A stretch of DNA of 64,000 nt from Chloroflexota bacterium (GCA_018662365.1 JABJGH010000022.1:1-64000); one strand, 5' to 3'. Shown: positions 18,685 through 27,395, numbered from the stretch's first letter. Translations and numbers: made by a program. The notes: generated by a model not told the origin, from the letters alone.

Positions 18685-19602
18685 ATGAAACCAAATTATG
18701 CATATTTTGAAGGAAAAATTGTTCCCTACTCTGAAGCAAAAGTGGGTGTGTTAACTCATTCATTTAATTACGGGACAGGAGCCTTTGGGGGCGTTCGAGG
18801 TTACTGGAATGAGGAAGAGGAACAATTATTTATTTTTCGAGCTAACGACCATTACACTAGATTATTGCAATCTGGACAATTATTATTAATGGAGTTTGAT
18901 CTTGGACCCGAGGATCTAACGAATATCACTATTGATCTTTTGAAAAAAGAAGATCACCATCAAGATGTTTATGTTCGGCCCTTGATTTATAAAAGTGACG
19001 AACTCATTGGAGTGAAACTTCATGATCTAAACGCTGATATTTCAATCGTTTCATTGCCTTTCTCGAAATATGTTTCGAATGACACAAACGCCCATGTGAC
19101 AATATCCTCTTGGCGAAGAGTTGACGATAATATGATACCAGCGAGGGGAAAGATCGTGGGAGCTTACGTGAACACCGCATTAGTAAAAACGGATGCAGTC
19201 CGTGCAGGATTCGATGAAGCCTTGGTGTTAAATGTTGACGGCCATTTATCTGAAGGAAGTGCTGAAAATTTGTTCATGGTGAAAGGGGGCAAACTTGTGA
19301 CTCCTGCGGTGACAGACAATATATTAGAGGGCATCACACGTCGAACAATAATGGAGCTAGCTTCTGTGGAAATCGGGATAAAAGTTGTAGAAAGATCGAT
19401 AGATCGAACCGAGATCTATTTGGCAGAAGAAGTATTTATGACCGGGACTGCAGCGCAGGTTACTGCAATTACAAAAATTGATCATCGCAAAATAGGAAAT
19501 GGTGAAATGGGTCCAATCGCTTCAAAATTGCGTGAGTTATATGATTCCGCGGTTCGAGGAAAGTTAGAGAAATATCGACATTGGAATACACCTGTTTACT
19601 AA
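18685..19602 (+). CDS. ilvE: Branched-chain amino-acid aminotransferase
   Basis: PLP enzyme that transaminates leucine, isoleucine and valine with 2-oxoglutarate. At 305 residues it has the fold-type IV layout: SFNYGTGAFGGVRGYW near residue 26, the PLP lysine in VNTALVKTDA (Lys168), GFDEALVLN, the SEGSAENLFMV block, and DNILEGITRRTIMELA. TGTAAQVTAI near the end binds the phosphate. It stands alone, with its own promoter, upstream of the cysteine operon. Confidence 0.93.
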   Translation: MKPNYAYFEGKIVPYSEAKVGVLTHSFNYGTGAFGGVRGYWNEEEEQLFIFRANDHYTRLLQSGQLLLMEFDLGPEDLTNITIDLLKKEDHHQDVYVRPLIYKSDELIGVKLHDLNADISIVSLPFSKYVSNDTNAHVTISSWRRVDDNMIPARGKIVGAYVNTALVKTDAVRAGFDEALVLNVDGHLSEGSAENLFMVKGGKLVTPAVTDNILEGITRRTIMELASVEIGIKVVERSIDRTEIYLAEEVFMTGTAAQVTAITKIDHRKIGNGEMGPIASKLRELYDSAVRGKLEKYRHWNTPVY

Positions 19603-19648
19603 AAAAAACGAATGGAAAAGATTTTCAGCAAGGCAAGAAGTATATATG

Positions 19649-19677
19649 TTGACAAATCAGACATAATAAGCTAAATT
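19649..19677 (+). promoter_or_regulatory. Promoter of the cysteine operon
   Basis: A consensus -35 TTGACA at 19649-19654 and a -10 TAAATT at 19672-19677 with a 17-base spacer. Transcription would start near 19684, 25 bases before the leader peptide and 225 bases before cysM. Confidence 0.8.
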
Positions 19678-19709
19678 AGCTAGAATAAATATTTTATATG
19701 GAGATAAAA

Positions 19710-19742
19710 ATGTGGTATTGCTCGTGTATTAGGCGGGGTTGA
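19710..19742 (+). CDS. Cysteine leader peptide, 10 residues (MWYCSCIRRG)
   Basis: A very short reading frame with a GGAG ribosome site six bases before its ATG. It encodes ten residues with two cysteines at positions 4 and 6 (UGC and UGU). Its UGA stop overlaps the first bases of the antiterminator arm at 19741. The layout (promoter, short ribosome-bound frame rich in the end-product amino acid, alternative hairpins, terminator, then biosynthetic genes) is that of an amino-acid attenuator. No translation data exist here, so the call rests on this arrangement. Confidence 0.75.
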   Translation: MWYCSCIRRG

Positions 19743-19808
19743 AAACTGCCTGATATTAAAAAACAATAATATTATTCCTTGATAATCTAAAGGTAACAGG
19801 CAGTTTTC
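19741..19808 (+). promoter_or_regulatory. Antiterminator hairpin of the cysteine attenuator
   Basis: A perfect 12-bp inverted repeat: arm at 19741-19752 and its complement at 19797-19808. The 5' arm starts inside the leader stop codon, so a ribosome that reaches the stop would cover it, whereas one stalled at the Cys codons would leave it free. Confidence 0.75.
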
Positions 19809-19866
19809 CCTCGCAATCAAAATATTAGTATTTTGACAAGCCGATGAGGCCCTGTCTGTTTTTTTT
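19795..19866 (+). terminator. Attenuator terminator of the cysteine operon
   Basis: AACAGGCAG at 19795-19803 can pair with CUGUCUGUU at 19852-19860 (nine pairs, one G.U), directly followed by a run of eight U at 19859-19866. The 5' arm lies within the 3' arm of the antiterminator, so the two structures exclude each other. A smaller perfect 7-bp hairpin (19818-19824 with 19829-19835) sits inside the loop. Confidence 0.7.
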
Positions 19867-19908
19867 GTTTAATAACCGATTGTTTTTTATAAAGGAATAA
19901 TAAAATAA

Positions 19909-20853
19909 ATGTTAAGAACTGACTTTTCAACACCAAATAAGCTAAAAGAATATAAAAGTGCCATAGAATTTGCAATTGGAAATACCCCATTAATTCAAAT
20001 AAGTAATGTTGCTAAACAAATTAAACCGCATGTAAAAATATTTGCAAAGGCGGAATGGCTAAATTCTGGGGGATCAATAAAAGATAGGCCTGCTCTAAAA
20101 ATTATCCAAAATGCTATTTCCCAGGAATTGTTAAGCGAAGACATTCGTTTGCTTGATTCAACATCTGGAAACATGGGGATAGCTTATGCTTCCATTTGTG
20201 CATCAATGGGCATTGGCGTCACCCTTACATTGCCAGAAAATGCTAGTCCAGAAAGGCTGACAATTTTAAGCGCGTTGGGGGCAGAATTAATATTAACTGA
20301 TCCGCTTGAAGGTTCGGATGGCGCCATGATTGTTGCGCGGAAAATCGCCAAAGATTTTCCAAAAAAATATTATTTTGCTGATCAATATAATAATCCTAAT
20401 AATTGGATGGCCCATTTTGAGACTACTGGTCCTGAAATTTGGAATCAAACTAAAGGAGGGGTCACTCATTTTGTTGCAGGACTAGGTACAAGCGGGACCG
20501 TCACCGGCGTTACAAAATACTTAAAAGAGCAAAATGAGGAAATTCAATCAGTTGCTTTTCAGCCGGAATCTCCGTTTCATGGGATCGAGGGATTAAAACA
20601 TATGCCTTCTTCTCACCTACCAGGAATATATGAACAAGGCTTACCGGATATAAATCTTCAAATCAGTACAGAAAAATCATATGAAATGGTCAGGAGATTA
20701 GCCAAAGAAGAAGGTTTATTTGTCGGTTTGTCTTCTGGGGCTTCGATTCAAGCAGCGATCGAATTGGCAAAAGATCTCGAGGAAGGGGTAATAGTAACAA
20801 CGCTTCCTGATGGGGGATATAAATATATCAGTAACCAAATATGGGAATCTTGA
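19909..20853 (+). CDS. cysM: CysO-dependent cysteine synthase, CysM-like
   Basis: PLP enzyme that makes cysteine from an activated serine. In the mycobacterial CysM the sulfur donor is the thiocarboxylate of CysO rather than free sulfide. The 314-residue protein has the PLP lysine in GGSIKDRPA (Lys58), a motif close to CysM, then STSGNMGIAYAS and the GLGTSGTVTGVTKYL phosphate loop. Downstream lie a JAMM protease, a CysO-like protein and MoeZ, the full partner set. Expression is probably set by the attenuator just upstream. Confidence 0.88.
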   Translation: MLRTDFSTPNKLKEYKSAIEFAIGNTPLIQISNVAKQIKPHVKIFAKAEWLNSGGSIKDRPALKIIQNAISQELLSEDIRLLDSTSGNMGIAYASICASMGIGVTLTLPENASPERLTILSALGAELILTDPLEGSDGAMIVARKIAKDFPKKYYFADQYNNPNNWMAHFETTGPEIWNQTKGGVTHFVAGLGTSGTVTGVTKYLKEQNEEIQSVAFQPESPFHGIEGLKHMPSSHLPGIYEQGLPDINLQISTEKSYEMVRRLAKEEGLFVGLSSGASIQAAIELAKDLEEGVIVTTLPDGGYKYISNQIWES

Positions 20854-20855
20854 TA

Positions 20856-21299
20856 ATGAAAATACAAATTGAATCAGAAATAATGAACAGAATTCAGATA
20901 ATTGGAGAAGCAGCATATCCTGAAGAAGCGGCAGGATTTATTTTCGGACTTGATCTTAATGGGCAGAGAATTGCTAAGGAAATATGTGAGGTAAGGAATT
21001 CTAAAGAAAATGGAAAACGGCATAATAGATATCTGATAACCCCGAAGGATTTTTTTCAGGGTGAAATAGCTGCAGAAGAAAAAGGACTTGAGGTAATTGG
21101 GGTTTTTCATTCCCATCCTGACCATCCAGATCAACCTTCTGAGTTTGATAAAGAGTGGGCGATGCCATGGTTTTCATATGTGATTACAAGTGTTGAAAAA
21201 GGCATTGCGATATCTAGTCGATCTTGGCGTCTACTGGATGACAGGTCAAGATTTCAAGAAGAAAAAATAACCTCTGTGCAAGAAAAATTGGAGAAATAA
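20856..21299 (+). CDS. mec: JAMM/MPN+ zinc metalloprotease, Mec-like
   Basis: Zinc peptidase that in the CysO route hydrolyses the CysO-cysteine adduct to free cysteine. The complete JAMM motif is visible: Glu near residue 23-24, HSHPDHPDQPSEFD at 85-98 (His-Ser-His, seven residues, Ser, two, Asp). The ATG at 20856 just after the cysM stop is preferred; an upstream ATG at 20841 would add five residues and overlap cysM. The small size (147 residues) fits bacterial Mec. It could also act on the fused CysO-DUF4395 protein encoded next. Confidence 0.87.
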   Translation: MKIQIESEIMNRIQIIGEAAYPEEAAGFIFGLDLNGQRIAKEICEVRNSKENGKRHNRYLITPKDFFQGEIAAEEKGLEVIGVFHSHPDHPDQPSEFDKEWAMPWFSYVITSVEKGIAISSRSWRLLDDRSRFQEEKITSVQEKLEK

Positions 21300-21303
21300 T
21301 AAT

Positions 21304-22041
21304 ATGACCACTTTGAAAATTCCATCTCCTTTGCGAGCCTATACGGATGGAGAAAAACAGATTGAAATTGCTGGGAAGGATGTCGGAGAAGCAATAGAAG
21401 AATTGATTGCCATTTATCCCGCATTAAAAATTCATTTGATTGGTGAGGATGGAGAATTGAGACAATTTGTAAACCTTTTTGTAAACAATGAGGATGTTCG
21501 ATATCTGAATGGTACTAGGACTGTTCTCGGAAAAGAAGATCAGTTAATGATCATCCCAAGTATCGCGGGGGGATCTGAGGCAGACGTGAAAATAGTGAAG
21601 AATAGAGTAGATTACTCAAACTTGAAAACTAATCAGTCACTTATCATTTTGCTGAGCCTGATATCTTTTATATTTGATATTAATTGGATTGTAGCAGGGC
21701 TTGCCTTTTCTTTGATATTAGGTAGTATTTTGAAACAACCCGGATTTGCATTTGTAAATAAACTAATTTTTTATCCGATAAGTTTGGTAAAACCAAACAT
21801 TATTGCGGATTCATCCAAACCTCATCTGTTTGCTCAAAGCTTTGGGGCAGTTGTAGTAAGTTTGTCAGCATATAGTTTATTTGCCGGTCTGGTAGTCATT
21901 GGGTGGTCGTTACTGGCAATTGTTGTTTTATTGGCAAGTCTAAATTTATTTTTTGGATTCTGCCTCGGCTGCAGTCTGTACTACTGGCTCCACAGGAATG
22001 AGAATAGTAAGTCAGAATATAGGTTTTCTGGTGAAAAGTAA
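21304..22041 (+). CDS. CysO/ThiS-like sulfur carrier fused to a DUF4395 membrane domain
   Basis: A 245-residue fusion. Residues 1-90 are a ubiquitin-like sulfur carrier ending IIPSIAGG, with the Gly-Gly at 89-90 that would carry the thiocarboxylate. The chain does not stop there; residues 100-235 form a DUF4395 domain with about four transmembrane helices and a terminal FGFCLGCSLYYW motif (Cys220, Cys223). To be loaded by MoeZ the diglycine must be freed, possibly by the JAMM protease upstream. A GGAG site precedes the ATG. DUF4395 function is unknown, though sulfur handling is suspected from context. Confidence 0.82.
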   Translation: MTTLKIPSPLRAYTDGEKQIEIAGKDVGEAIEELIAIYPALKIHLIGEDGELRQFVNLFVNNEDVRYLNGTRTVLGKEDQLMIIPSIAGGSEADVKIVKNRVDYSNLKTNQSLIILLSLISFIFDINWIVAGLAFSLILGSILKQPGFAFVNKLIFYPISLVKPNIIADSSKPHLFAQSFGAVVVSLSAYSLFAGLVVIGWSLLAIVVLLASLNLFFGFCLGCSLYYWLHRNENSKSEYRFSGEK

Positions 22042-22461
22042 ATGCCTTCCACTATTAATCGGTTTGGAATAGTTTTATTACTTATTTTAATTAGTTATAT
22101 TTATATTCAGTTTACAAATAAAAAAAACTATAGGAATAAAAAATTAGGATTGGAAGGCCAAACATTTGGGATTCCTGCGATACTTTATTTCACTACCCCG
22201 GATTGCCAGATTTGCAAAAATATTCAGGAACCGGAACTTAATAAAATAAAAGAAAAGCTTAAAAAAGATATTCAAATTATAAAAATAAACGCAATGGAAG
22301 AGGTTGAATTGGCTGACTACTGGGGTGTGTTAAGCGTCCCCACTACGTTTATCATTGATTCCTTTGGGAGACCCCGACAGATTAATTTTGGAGTTGCCCC
22401 ATCAGAAAAATTAATTAAACAATTGGATAAATCAAGTAGATCTATAAACGGGGAGCTGTAA
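22042..22461 (+). CDS. Membrane-anchored thioredoxin-like protein
   Basis: A 139-residue protein whose ATG directly follows the stop of the CysO-DUF4395 gene. Residues 8-24 are a membrane anchor. The thioredoxin fold follows, with the redox motif TTPDCQICKN (Cys55, Cys58) and the cis-proline turn SVPTTFIID. Thioredoxins near DUF4395 proteins may reduce sulfur intermediates. Its place in the operon suggests delivery of reducing power or sulfur to the CysO system, by inference. Confidence 0.85.
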   Translation: MPSTINRFGIVLLLILISYIYIQFTNKKNYRNKKLGLEGQTFGIPAILYFTTPDCQICKNIQEPELNKIKEKLKKDIQIIKINAMEEVELADYWGVLSVPTTFIIDSFGRPRQINFGVAPSEKLIKQLDKSSRSINGEL

Positions 22462-22558
22462 GTTATGGATGAGGTAAAATTGCATCGAAGAGTAATGAAA
22501 TAAATCAAATAAAAAAATTTAAGGAAAAATTGAAAAATAATTTTCAACAATAAGAATT

Positions 22559-23707
22559 ATGAAATTATCCCACGAAGAAATAAAAAGATATTCCCGCCAT
22601 TTATTAATACCTGAGGTTGGACTAGAAGGACAGGAAAAGTTAAAATCTTCTTCAGTTTTAATTGTTGGAACGGGAGGGTTAGGATCGCCATTAGCTCTTT
22701 ATTTAGCAGCTGCTGGTGTGGGGCATATTGGGTTAGTGGATTACGATGTCGTAGATTTTTCAAATTTACAGCGTCAGGTAATTCACGGAAGCGCAAATAT
22801 AGACCAATTAAAAGTTGAATCTGCAAAAGCAAGACTCTTAGATTTAAATCCTCAAATTGAAGTTTCCGCATATAACGAGCCATTCGTCTCAGAGAATGCC
22901 ATTGAAATTGCGACCGGATATGATCTGGTCATTGATGGGACTGATAATTTTCCAACTCGATATCTGGTAAATGATGTAAGCGTGATGCTTGGCATCCCGA
23001 ATATTTACGGTTCGATTTTTAGATTTGATGGGCAAGTGAGCATTTTTGACGCCAAAGATGGACCATGCTATCGATGTGTGTTCCCAGAGCCGCCACCCCC
23101 AGGTTTGGTCCCTTCTTGTGCTGAGGGAGGAGTATTAGGGGTATTGCCTGGTACGATCGGGACATTGCAGGCAACGGAAGCCTTGAAGGTTTTGTTGAAT
23201 ATTGGATCAAACTTGAAGGGCAGGATGCTTCTGTATAATGCCCTAGATCTAAGTTTTGATTTCATCAATCTAAGAAAAAACCCAAATTGTAAGGTTTGTA
23301 GTGAGAACCCTGAAATAACAGAGTTGATCGATTACGAAGAATTTTGTGGGGTTCCAATGAATGATCATGAAGATGATTTTTTGGATGAAAAGTGGGATAT
23401 CACCCCCATTGCATTGGCTGAATTGCTGAAAGGCGAAAACCCTCCAATCTTAATTGATGTAAGGGAACCACATGAACTTTCGATTTCTAAGATAGATGCT
23501 GCTAAACTTATCCCCTTAGGGCAGCTTGCCGCTCAGCTTTCAACCCTTGATACTGCAGATGAAATTATATTAATGTGCAAAAGCGGTGTCAGATCTGGGC
23601 GTGCATTAGAATTAATGCTAGGTGCAGGATTTAGAAAACTGAAAAATTTGAAAGGTGGAATAAATGCATGGGCAGAAAGTGTTGATGAGAGTTTGCCGAT
23701 TTACTAA
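22559..23707 (+). CDS. moeZ: Adenylyltransferase/sulfurtransferase MoeZ (ThiF-rhodanese fusion)
   Basis: Adenylates the C-terminal glycine of a sulfur carrier and transfers sulfur to it. The E1-like domain has the ATP loop GTGGLGSPLALYLAAAG near residue 37, the zinc cysteines in CYRC (170, 173) and CKVC (244, 247), and Cys187 in PSCAEGG. The C-terminal rhodanese domain (about 285-382) has LIDVREPHE and the active cysteine in MCKSGVRS (Cys340). It closes the cysteine operon after a 97-base gap. Its length of 382 fits MoeZ/MoeB-R. Confidence 0.93.
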   Translation: MKLSHEEIKRYSRHLLIPEVGLEGQEKLKSSSVLIVGTGGLGSPLALYLAAAGVGHIGLVDYDVVDFSNLQRQVIHGSANIDQLKVESAKARLLDLNPQIEVSAYNEPFVSENAIEIATGYDLVIDGTDNFPTRYLVNDVSVMLGIPNIYGSIFRFDGQVSIFDAKDGPCYRCVFPEPPPPGLVPSCAEGGVLGVLPGTIGTLQATEALKVLLNIGSNLKGRMLLYNALDLSFDFINLRKNPNCKVCSENPEITELIDYEEFCGVPMNDHEDDFLDEKWDITPIALAELLKGENPPILIDVREPHELSISKIDAAKLIPLGQLAAQLSTLDTADEIILMCKSGVRSGRALELMLGAGFRKLKNLKGGINAWAESVDESLPIY

Positions 23708-23811
23708 TTCTTCAATTCCTTTTTCCGATAAATGATTAATAAATCATTATAGATATTTGAGTATAATGGCGGGCATTAATCTAATTAATAAAAATTAAGG
23801 CTGTTAACTCT

Positions 23812-24657
23812 ATGAAAAAGATCAAAAGAATATTATCTGTGTTGGCACACCCCGATGACGAATCATTTGGAATGGGAGGTACGTTAGCGTTATATTCCTC
23901 TCAAGGGGTAGAAGTTTATTTGATATGTGCCACGCGTGGTGAAGTGGGGGAGGTTGAACCGGAATTTTTGGAAGGTTATTCCAGCAAGGGAGAATTAAGG
24001 GAATCTGAGTTGCGATGTGCAGCAGAAAAGTTAGGGATCAAAGAAGTAATGTTCCTTGATTACCGTGATTCTGGAATGCAGGGATCCCTAGAAAATCAAC
24101 ATCCCGAGGCCTTAGCTGCTCAAAAGATAGATGAAGTTGCCGCTAAGATCACCACAATTATTAGAAGAATAAAACCCCAGATTGTGTTGACCTTTGATCC
24201 GGTGGGGGGATATCACCATCCTGATCATATCGCAACACATGATGCCACAATTCTAGCCTTTAATGCGGCTTCATCAAAGGATTTTTCTGACGGAGAAGAA
24301 ATATTTCAACCAGAAAAATTATATTTCCATATATTCCCAAAGGGGTTTATCCGTTTTATGGTAAACCTTTTGAAACTATTTCGTGTGGACGTAAACCATT
24401 TTGGGAGAAATAAGGACATTGATCTGGAAATGTTAGCTGGGGACAAAGATTATCCAAGACATGCAATAATAAACTATAAAAATTTCGCCAAGATAAAAGA
24501 TTCAGCAAGTGACTGTCATGCGAGTCAACTTGATTTCGGCACTCAAAGCCCAAATATAATCACATGGTTTAGAAAATTGACAGGTGGAAAAGACAGTTTT
24601 ATGCAAGCTTTTCCTGAAGTTACCGGGTCGTTAAAAAAGAAAGACCTCTTCTTGTAA
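23812..24657 (+). CDS. LmbE/PIG-L family N-deacetylase
   Basis: Zinc-dependent deacetylase family acting on N-acetylglucosaminyl conjugates. The 281-residue protein has the metal motif AHPDDESFGMGG near residue 12 and the downstream GGYHHPDHIATHDA block with the third histidine. The family includes MshB and Mca of thiol metabolism and BshB. Being just after the cysteine operon makes a low-molecular-weight thiol role possible, but that is only inference. The LysE gene follows eight bases later. Confidence 0.85.
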   Translation: MKKIKRILSVLAHPDDESFGMGGTLALYSSQGVEVYLICATRGEVGEVEPEFLEGYSSKGELRESELRCAAEKLGIKEVMFLDYRDSGMQGSLENQHPEALAAQKIDEVAAKITTIIRRIKPQIVLTFDPVGGYHHPDHIATHDATILAFNAASSKDFSDGEEIFQPEKLYFHIFPKGFIRFMVNLLKLFRVDVNHFGRNKDIDLEMLAGDKDYPRHAIINYKNFAKIKDSASDCHASQLDFGTQSPNIITWFRKLTGGKDSFMQAFPEVTGSLKKKDLFL

Positions 24658-24664
24658 TTAACAA

Positions 24665-25312
24665 ATGAATTCATATAATTGGCCAATCTTGTCTCAAGGG
24701 TTACTCTTCGGGTTTGGATTGATTATCGCAATCGGCGCTCAAAACGCTTTTGTGTTGCGGCAAGGATTAAAAAAGAGCCACGTATTTATTACCGCCTTTA
24801 TCAGCGCTCTTGGTGATACACTTTTGATGATCTTAGGCGTGGGAGGATTAGGGGCTTTCATCGCTAATAATGAAATATTGTCAAAGATTTCAATTTGGGG
24901 CGGAGGGATATTTTTGTTATATTTTGGGGCCAGATCTTTTTGGACTGCACTAAATCAGGGTGACAAAGAAGATATTGGAGAAGCAAATCCTCCAGAAACT
25001 AGTAAAAAAATAATCTTATCTGCGCTGGCTTTTAGTTTTTTGAATCCTCATGTCTATTTAGATACAGTCGTTTTAGTGGGGAGCTTGGGAGCTCAATATC
25101 CTCTAGAACAAAGATGGATTTTTGGCGCTGGGGCAATCGCTTCTTCATGGATATGGTTCTTTGGGTTGGCTTATGGTGCGGTCATATTCTCTCCATTGTT
25201 TAATAAAGCTTCCTTTAGGAAATTAGTGGATATAATAATCGCAGTAATTATGTGGTCCATAGCATGGTCTCTCTTAAAGGAACCCATTCTCGATATTATT
25301 AAAAATATTTAA
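24665..25312 (+). CDS. LysE/ArgO-family amino-acid exporter
   Basis: An integral membrane protein of 215 residues with about six hydrophobic helices. The LysE signature GAQNAFVLRQGLKKSHV near residue 22 and ISALGDTLLMILGVGG follow family pattern, and ALAFSFLNPHVYLDT contains the conserved NPH motif. Members export basic amino acids. It is likely cotranscribed with the LmbE deacetylase upstream. Substrate is not predictable from the sequence. Confidence 0.87.
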   Translation: MNSYNWPILSQGLLFGFGLIIAIGAQNAFVLRQGLKKSHVFITAFISALGDTLLMILGVGGLGAFIANNEILSKISIWGGGIFLLYFGARSFWTALNQGDKEDIGEANPPETSKKIILSALAFSFLNPHVYLDTVVLVGSLGAQYPLEQRWIFGAGAIASSWIWFFGLAYGAVIFSPLFNKASFRKLVDIIIAVIMWSIAWSLLKEPILDIIKNI

Positions 25313-25355
25313 GCAAAATGTCTTTCATATTTTGCTAGGCAAAATAGTTAAGCCT

Positions 25356-25364
25356 TGGTATAAT
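25356..25364 (+). promoter_or_regulatory. Candidate extended -10 promoter of rplS
   Basis: TGGTATAAT is an extended -10 element about 55 bases before the rplS start. The -35 region is not clear. Confidence 0.5.
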
Positions 25365-25417
25365 TTCTAGCTGTGCCACAAAACACTATTGATCATTAAA
25401 GTTTGAGGAAATTAAAA

Positions 25418-25768
25418 ATGGACGAATTATTACGAGCGGTTGAAGCTCAAAGAAATGAGAATGTCAAGGACGTTGAACCTGGTGATGTTGTGAGTGTTCA
25501 CGTACGGATTAAAGAGGGTTCAAGAGAACGTGTTCAGGAATTTAAGGGCACAGTCATTGCTTCAGGAAATGCAGGGAATAACGCAAACTTTACAGTTCGT
25601 CGAGTAGCCGCCAACGGTATCGGCGTTGAAAGAAAATTCCTTTACAATTCCCCAAGAATTGAAAAGATAGTCGTAGAACGATCCTCGCACGTCCGTAGAG
25701 CAAAATTATATTATTTGCGAGATCGAACAGGTAAGAGCGCAAGACTAAAACAAAGAATTAAAAAATAA
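25418..25768 (+). CDS. rplS: 50S ribosomal protein L19
   Basis: Ribosomal protein at the 30S-50S interface. The 116-residue protein has the typical blocks [20 protein letters not shown] and [18 protein letters not shown] and a basic C-terminus. The ATG at 25418 is chosen because GAGGAAAT precedes it; an upstream TTG at 25403 would overlap that site. It is monocistronic, with a terminator at 25791-25822, and not next to trmD or rimM as in many bacteria. Confidence 0.96.
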   Translation: MDELLRAVEAQRNENVKDVEPGDVVSVHVRIKEGSRERVQEFKGTVIASGNAGNNANFTVRRVAANGIGVERKFLYNSPRIEKIVVERSSHVRRAKLYYLRDRTGKSARLKQRIKK

Positions 25769-25790
25769 ATTATCGAGTATTAATTTATTT

Positions 25791-25822
25791 AGGGTACAGA
25801 TATTCGTCTGTACCCTATTTTT
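25791..25822 (+). terminator. Rho-independent terminator after rplS
   Basis: A perfect 10-bp stem (25791-25800 and 25807-25816) with a six-base loop and a T-rich tail. Confidence 0.92.
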
Positions 25823-25920
25823 ATACATGTGAACTTTTCTCTATAGTTCAAGAGATTGCAAAGAAATTATTTCGAGTAAAATTAGAAATATGATTTGCAA
25901 AGTAAATTTGGAAAATTACA

Positions 25921-26739
25921 ATGAATAACAATAATAAACCTATAGCTATGTTTGATTCTGGGGTGGGGGGATTATCTGTTTTAGAAGCTGTCACTCAATT
26001 ATTGCCAAATGAAAAATTTATTTATTTAGCTGATCAATCTCATGTTCCTTATGGATCGCGTGATTTGAGTGAAATTCAAAAGTTTTCTAAAGAAATCTCT
26101 AAATTTTTTATTGAAAGGGGAGCGAAACTCATTGTGGTTGCATGCAATACGGCCTCTGCTGCTGCGTTAGAGGTCCTTAGAATGGAATTCTCAAATATCT
26201 CCTTTGTTGGGATGGAGCCTGCAGTAAAACCCGCTGCAGAAAAGACTGAAACGGGCGTTGTGGGTGTGTTGGCAACGCGGGCAACCTTTCAAGGAGAGTT
26301 ATACACCTCGGTTGTGGAGCGATTTGTGAAAGATGTAAAAATCATTCAAGATCCTTGTATAGGTCTAGTACAGCAAATTGAAGCTGGTAATTTTGAAGGC
26401 GAGGAAACCGAAGAGATTTTGAAAAATGCTTTGTTACCCATGCTCGAAGAAAATATTGATACGATCGTTCTAGGTTGTACACATTTTCCATTTGTGTTCC
26501 CTGCAATCGAAAAAATTGTCGGACCTCATGTTCGACTCATTAATCCTGCCCCCGCAATAGCCAAGCAGGTGCATAGATTGCTAGAAAAAGAGAATAAATT
26601 AGCAAACAGTGAAAAGCAGGGAAAAGTCGAATATTTAACTACTGGAAATTTAATACACTTTAAAAGTATATTAGGAAAATTGGGAATGGACGGATCCGTT
26701 GAAAGAATTGATTGGGGGAAAGAATTATCTCTTGTTTAG
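25921..26739 (+). CDS. murI: Glutamate racemase
   Basis: Interconverts L- and D-glutamate for peptidoglycan. The 272-residue protein has FDSGVGGLSV near residue 11, the first catalytic cysteine in VVACNTASAA (Cys75), and the second in VLGCTHFPF. YLADQSHVPYGSR is also conserved. Its presence indicates a peptidoglycan wall. It converges with the CYTH gene five bases away, with no clear terminator between them. Confidence 0.94.
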   Translation: MNNNNKPIAMFDSGVGGLSVLEAVTQLLPNEKFIYLADQSHVPYGSRDLSEIQKFSKEISKFFIERGAKLIVVACNTASAAALEVLRMEFSNISFVGMEPAVKPAAEKTETGVVGVLATRATFQGELYTSVVERFVKDVKIIQDPCIGLVQQIEAGNFEGEETEEILKNALLPMLEENIDTIVLGCTHFPFVFPAIEKIVGPHVRLINPAPAIAKQVHRLLEKENKLANSEKQGKVEYLTTGNLIHFKSILGKLGMDGSVERIDWGKELSLV

Positions 26740-26744
26740 AGGGA

Positions 26745-27365
26745 TTATTGGTCTGCCGCTTGAATAGCTAAGTCTTCTAGTTGGATATCAATTCCCTTGA
26801 AATTCTCAAAAGTCAGATCTCGAAAATCAAGATTCAATGCGTTTTTTAGTCTATAGAATAAGGTTAAATAACTCTCGGATAAACGTGCACCCCAATTTAG
26901 ATCTAATTTATTAGCACAACCTTGAATCGAGACCACATCTGGGCCTTCAATCTCGAGAAAAAGCCCATAGGGCATTTCATCAAAAGTAATTTCAAATTCG
27001 TCGAGTTGGTAAGTAGTTCGATATTTTTCATAGATTACGCTAACATCATAACCCAATGCTTTTAGGAATTTATTTGCCGAAGTAAAATTATTGGCTTGAA
27101 ACTCGATTTCCCTTCGTTTACTGATGCCACCCACGTGCTCTGCTGCCCCTTTAAAAGTTAAGTGAATATTTTTATCTTGCCGCAGTCTTAAAACCCGATG
27201 GTTTCTTGTTAATTCCTGATGCGGCGTATCAAATCTTAGATTGCGCTCGTGATGGCGCGGTTTTATCAGTAGTCCACCAATCTCAATCAGTTTTTTTTCA
27301 ATATCCTGGAAGGACAGCAAGCAAAATTTTGCTTCAATTTCATTACCTTGATTTTTATCAGTCAT
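26745..27365 (-). CDS. CYTH-domain protein (CyaB/thiamine-triphosphatase-like)
   Basis: A 206-residue tunnel-fold protein. The family's ExExK signature is visible as EIEAKF at residues 9-14, followed by the basic strand residues RNLRFDTPHQ and HRVLRLRQDK that hold the triphosphate. Members hydrolyse triphosphates or make cAMP. It is the last gene in the carboxylase operon, 30 bases after the biotin carrier gene. Which activity it has is not decidable here. Confidence 0.8.
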   Translation of the reverse strand: MTDKNQGNEIEAKFCLLSFQDIEKKLIEIGGLLIKPRHHERNLRFDTPHQELTRNHRVLRLRQDKNIHLTFKGAAEHVGGISKRREIEFQANNFTSANKFLKALGYDVSVIYEKYRTTYQLDEFEITFDEMPYGLFLEIEGPDVVSIQGCANKLDLNWGARLSESYLTLFYRLKNALNLDFRDLTFENFKGIDIQLEDLAIQAADQ

Positions 27366-27395
27366 AAATTCCTGTTTTATTAGCTAAAGCTACAG

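Noticed and set aside
19836-19866. A local GACA/TGTC hairpin as the attenuator terminator, and a CCGATGAGG stretch as a hammerhead-like ribozyme
   Set aside because: The local hairpin has an internal loop and weak stem; the longer pairing abuts the U run. The ribozyme core needs CUGAUGA and a GAAA partner, which are absent.
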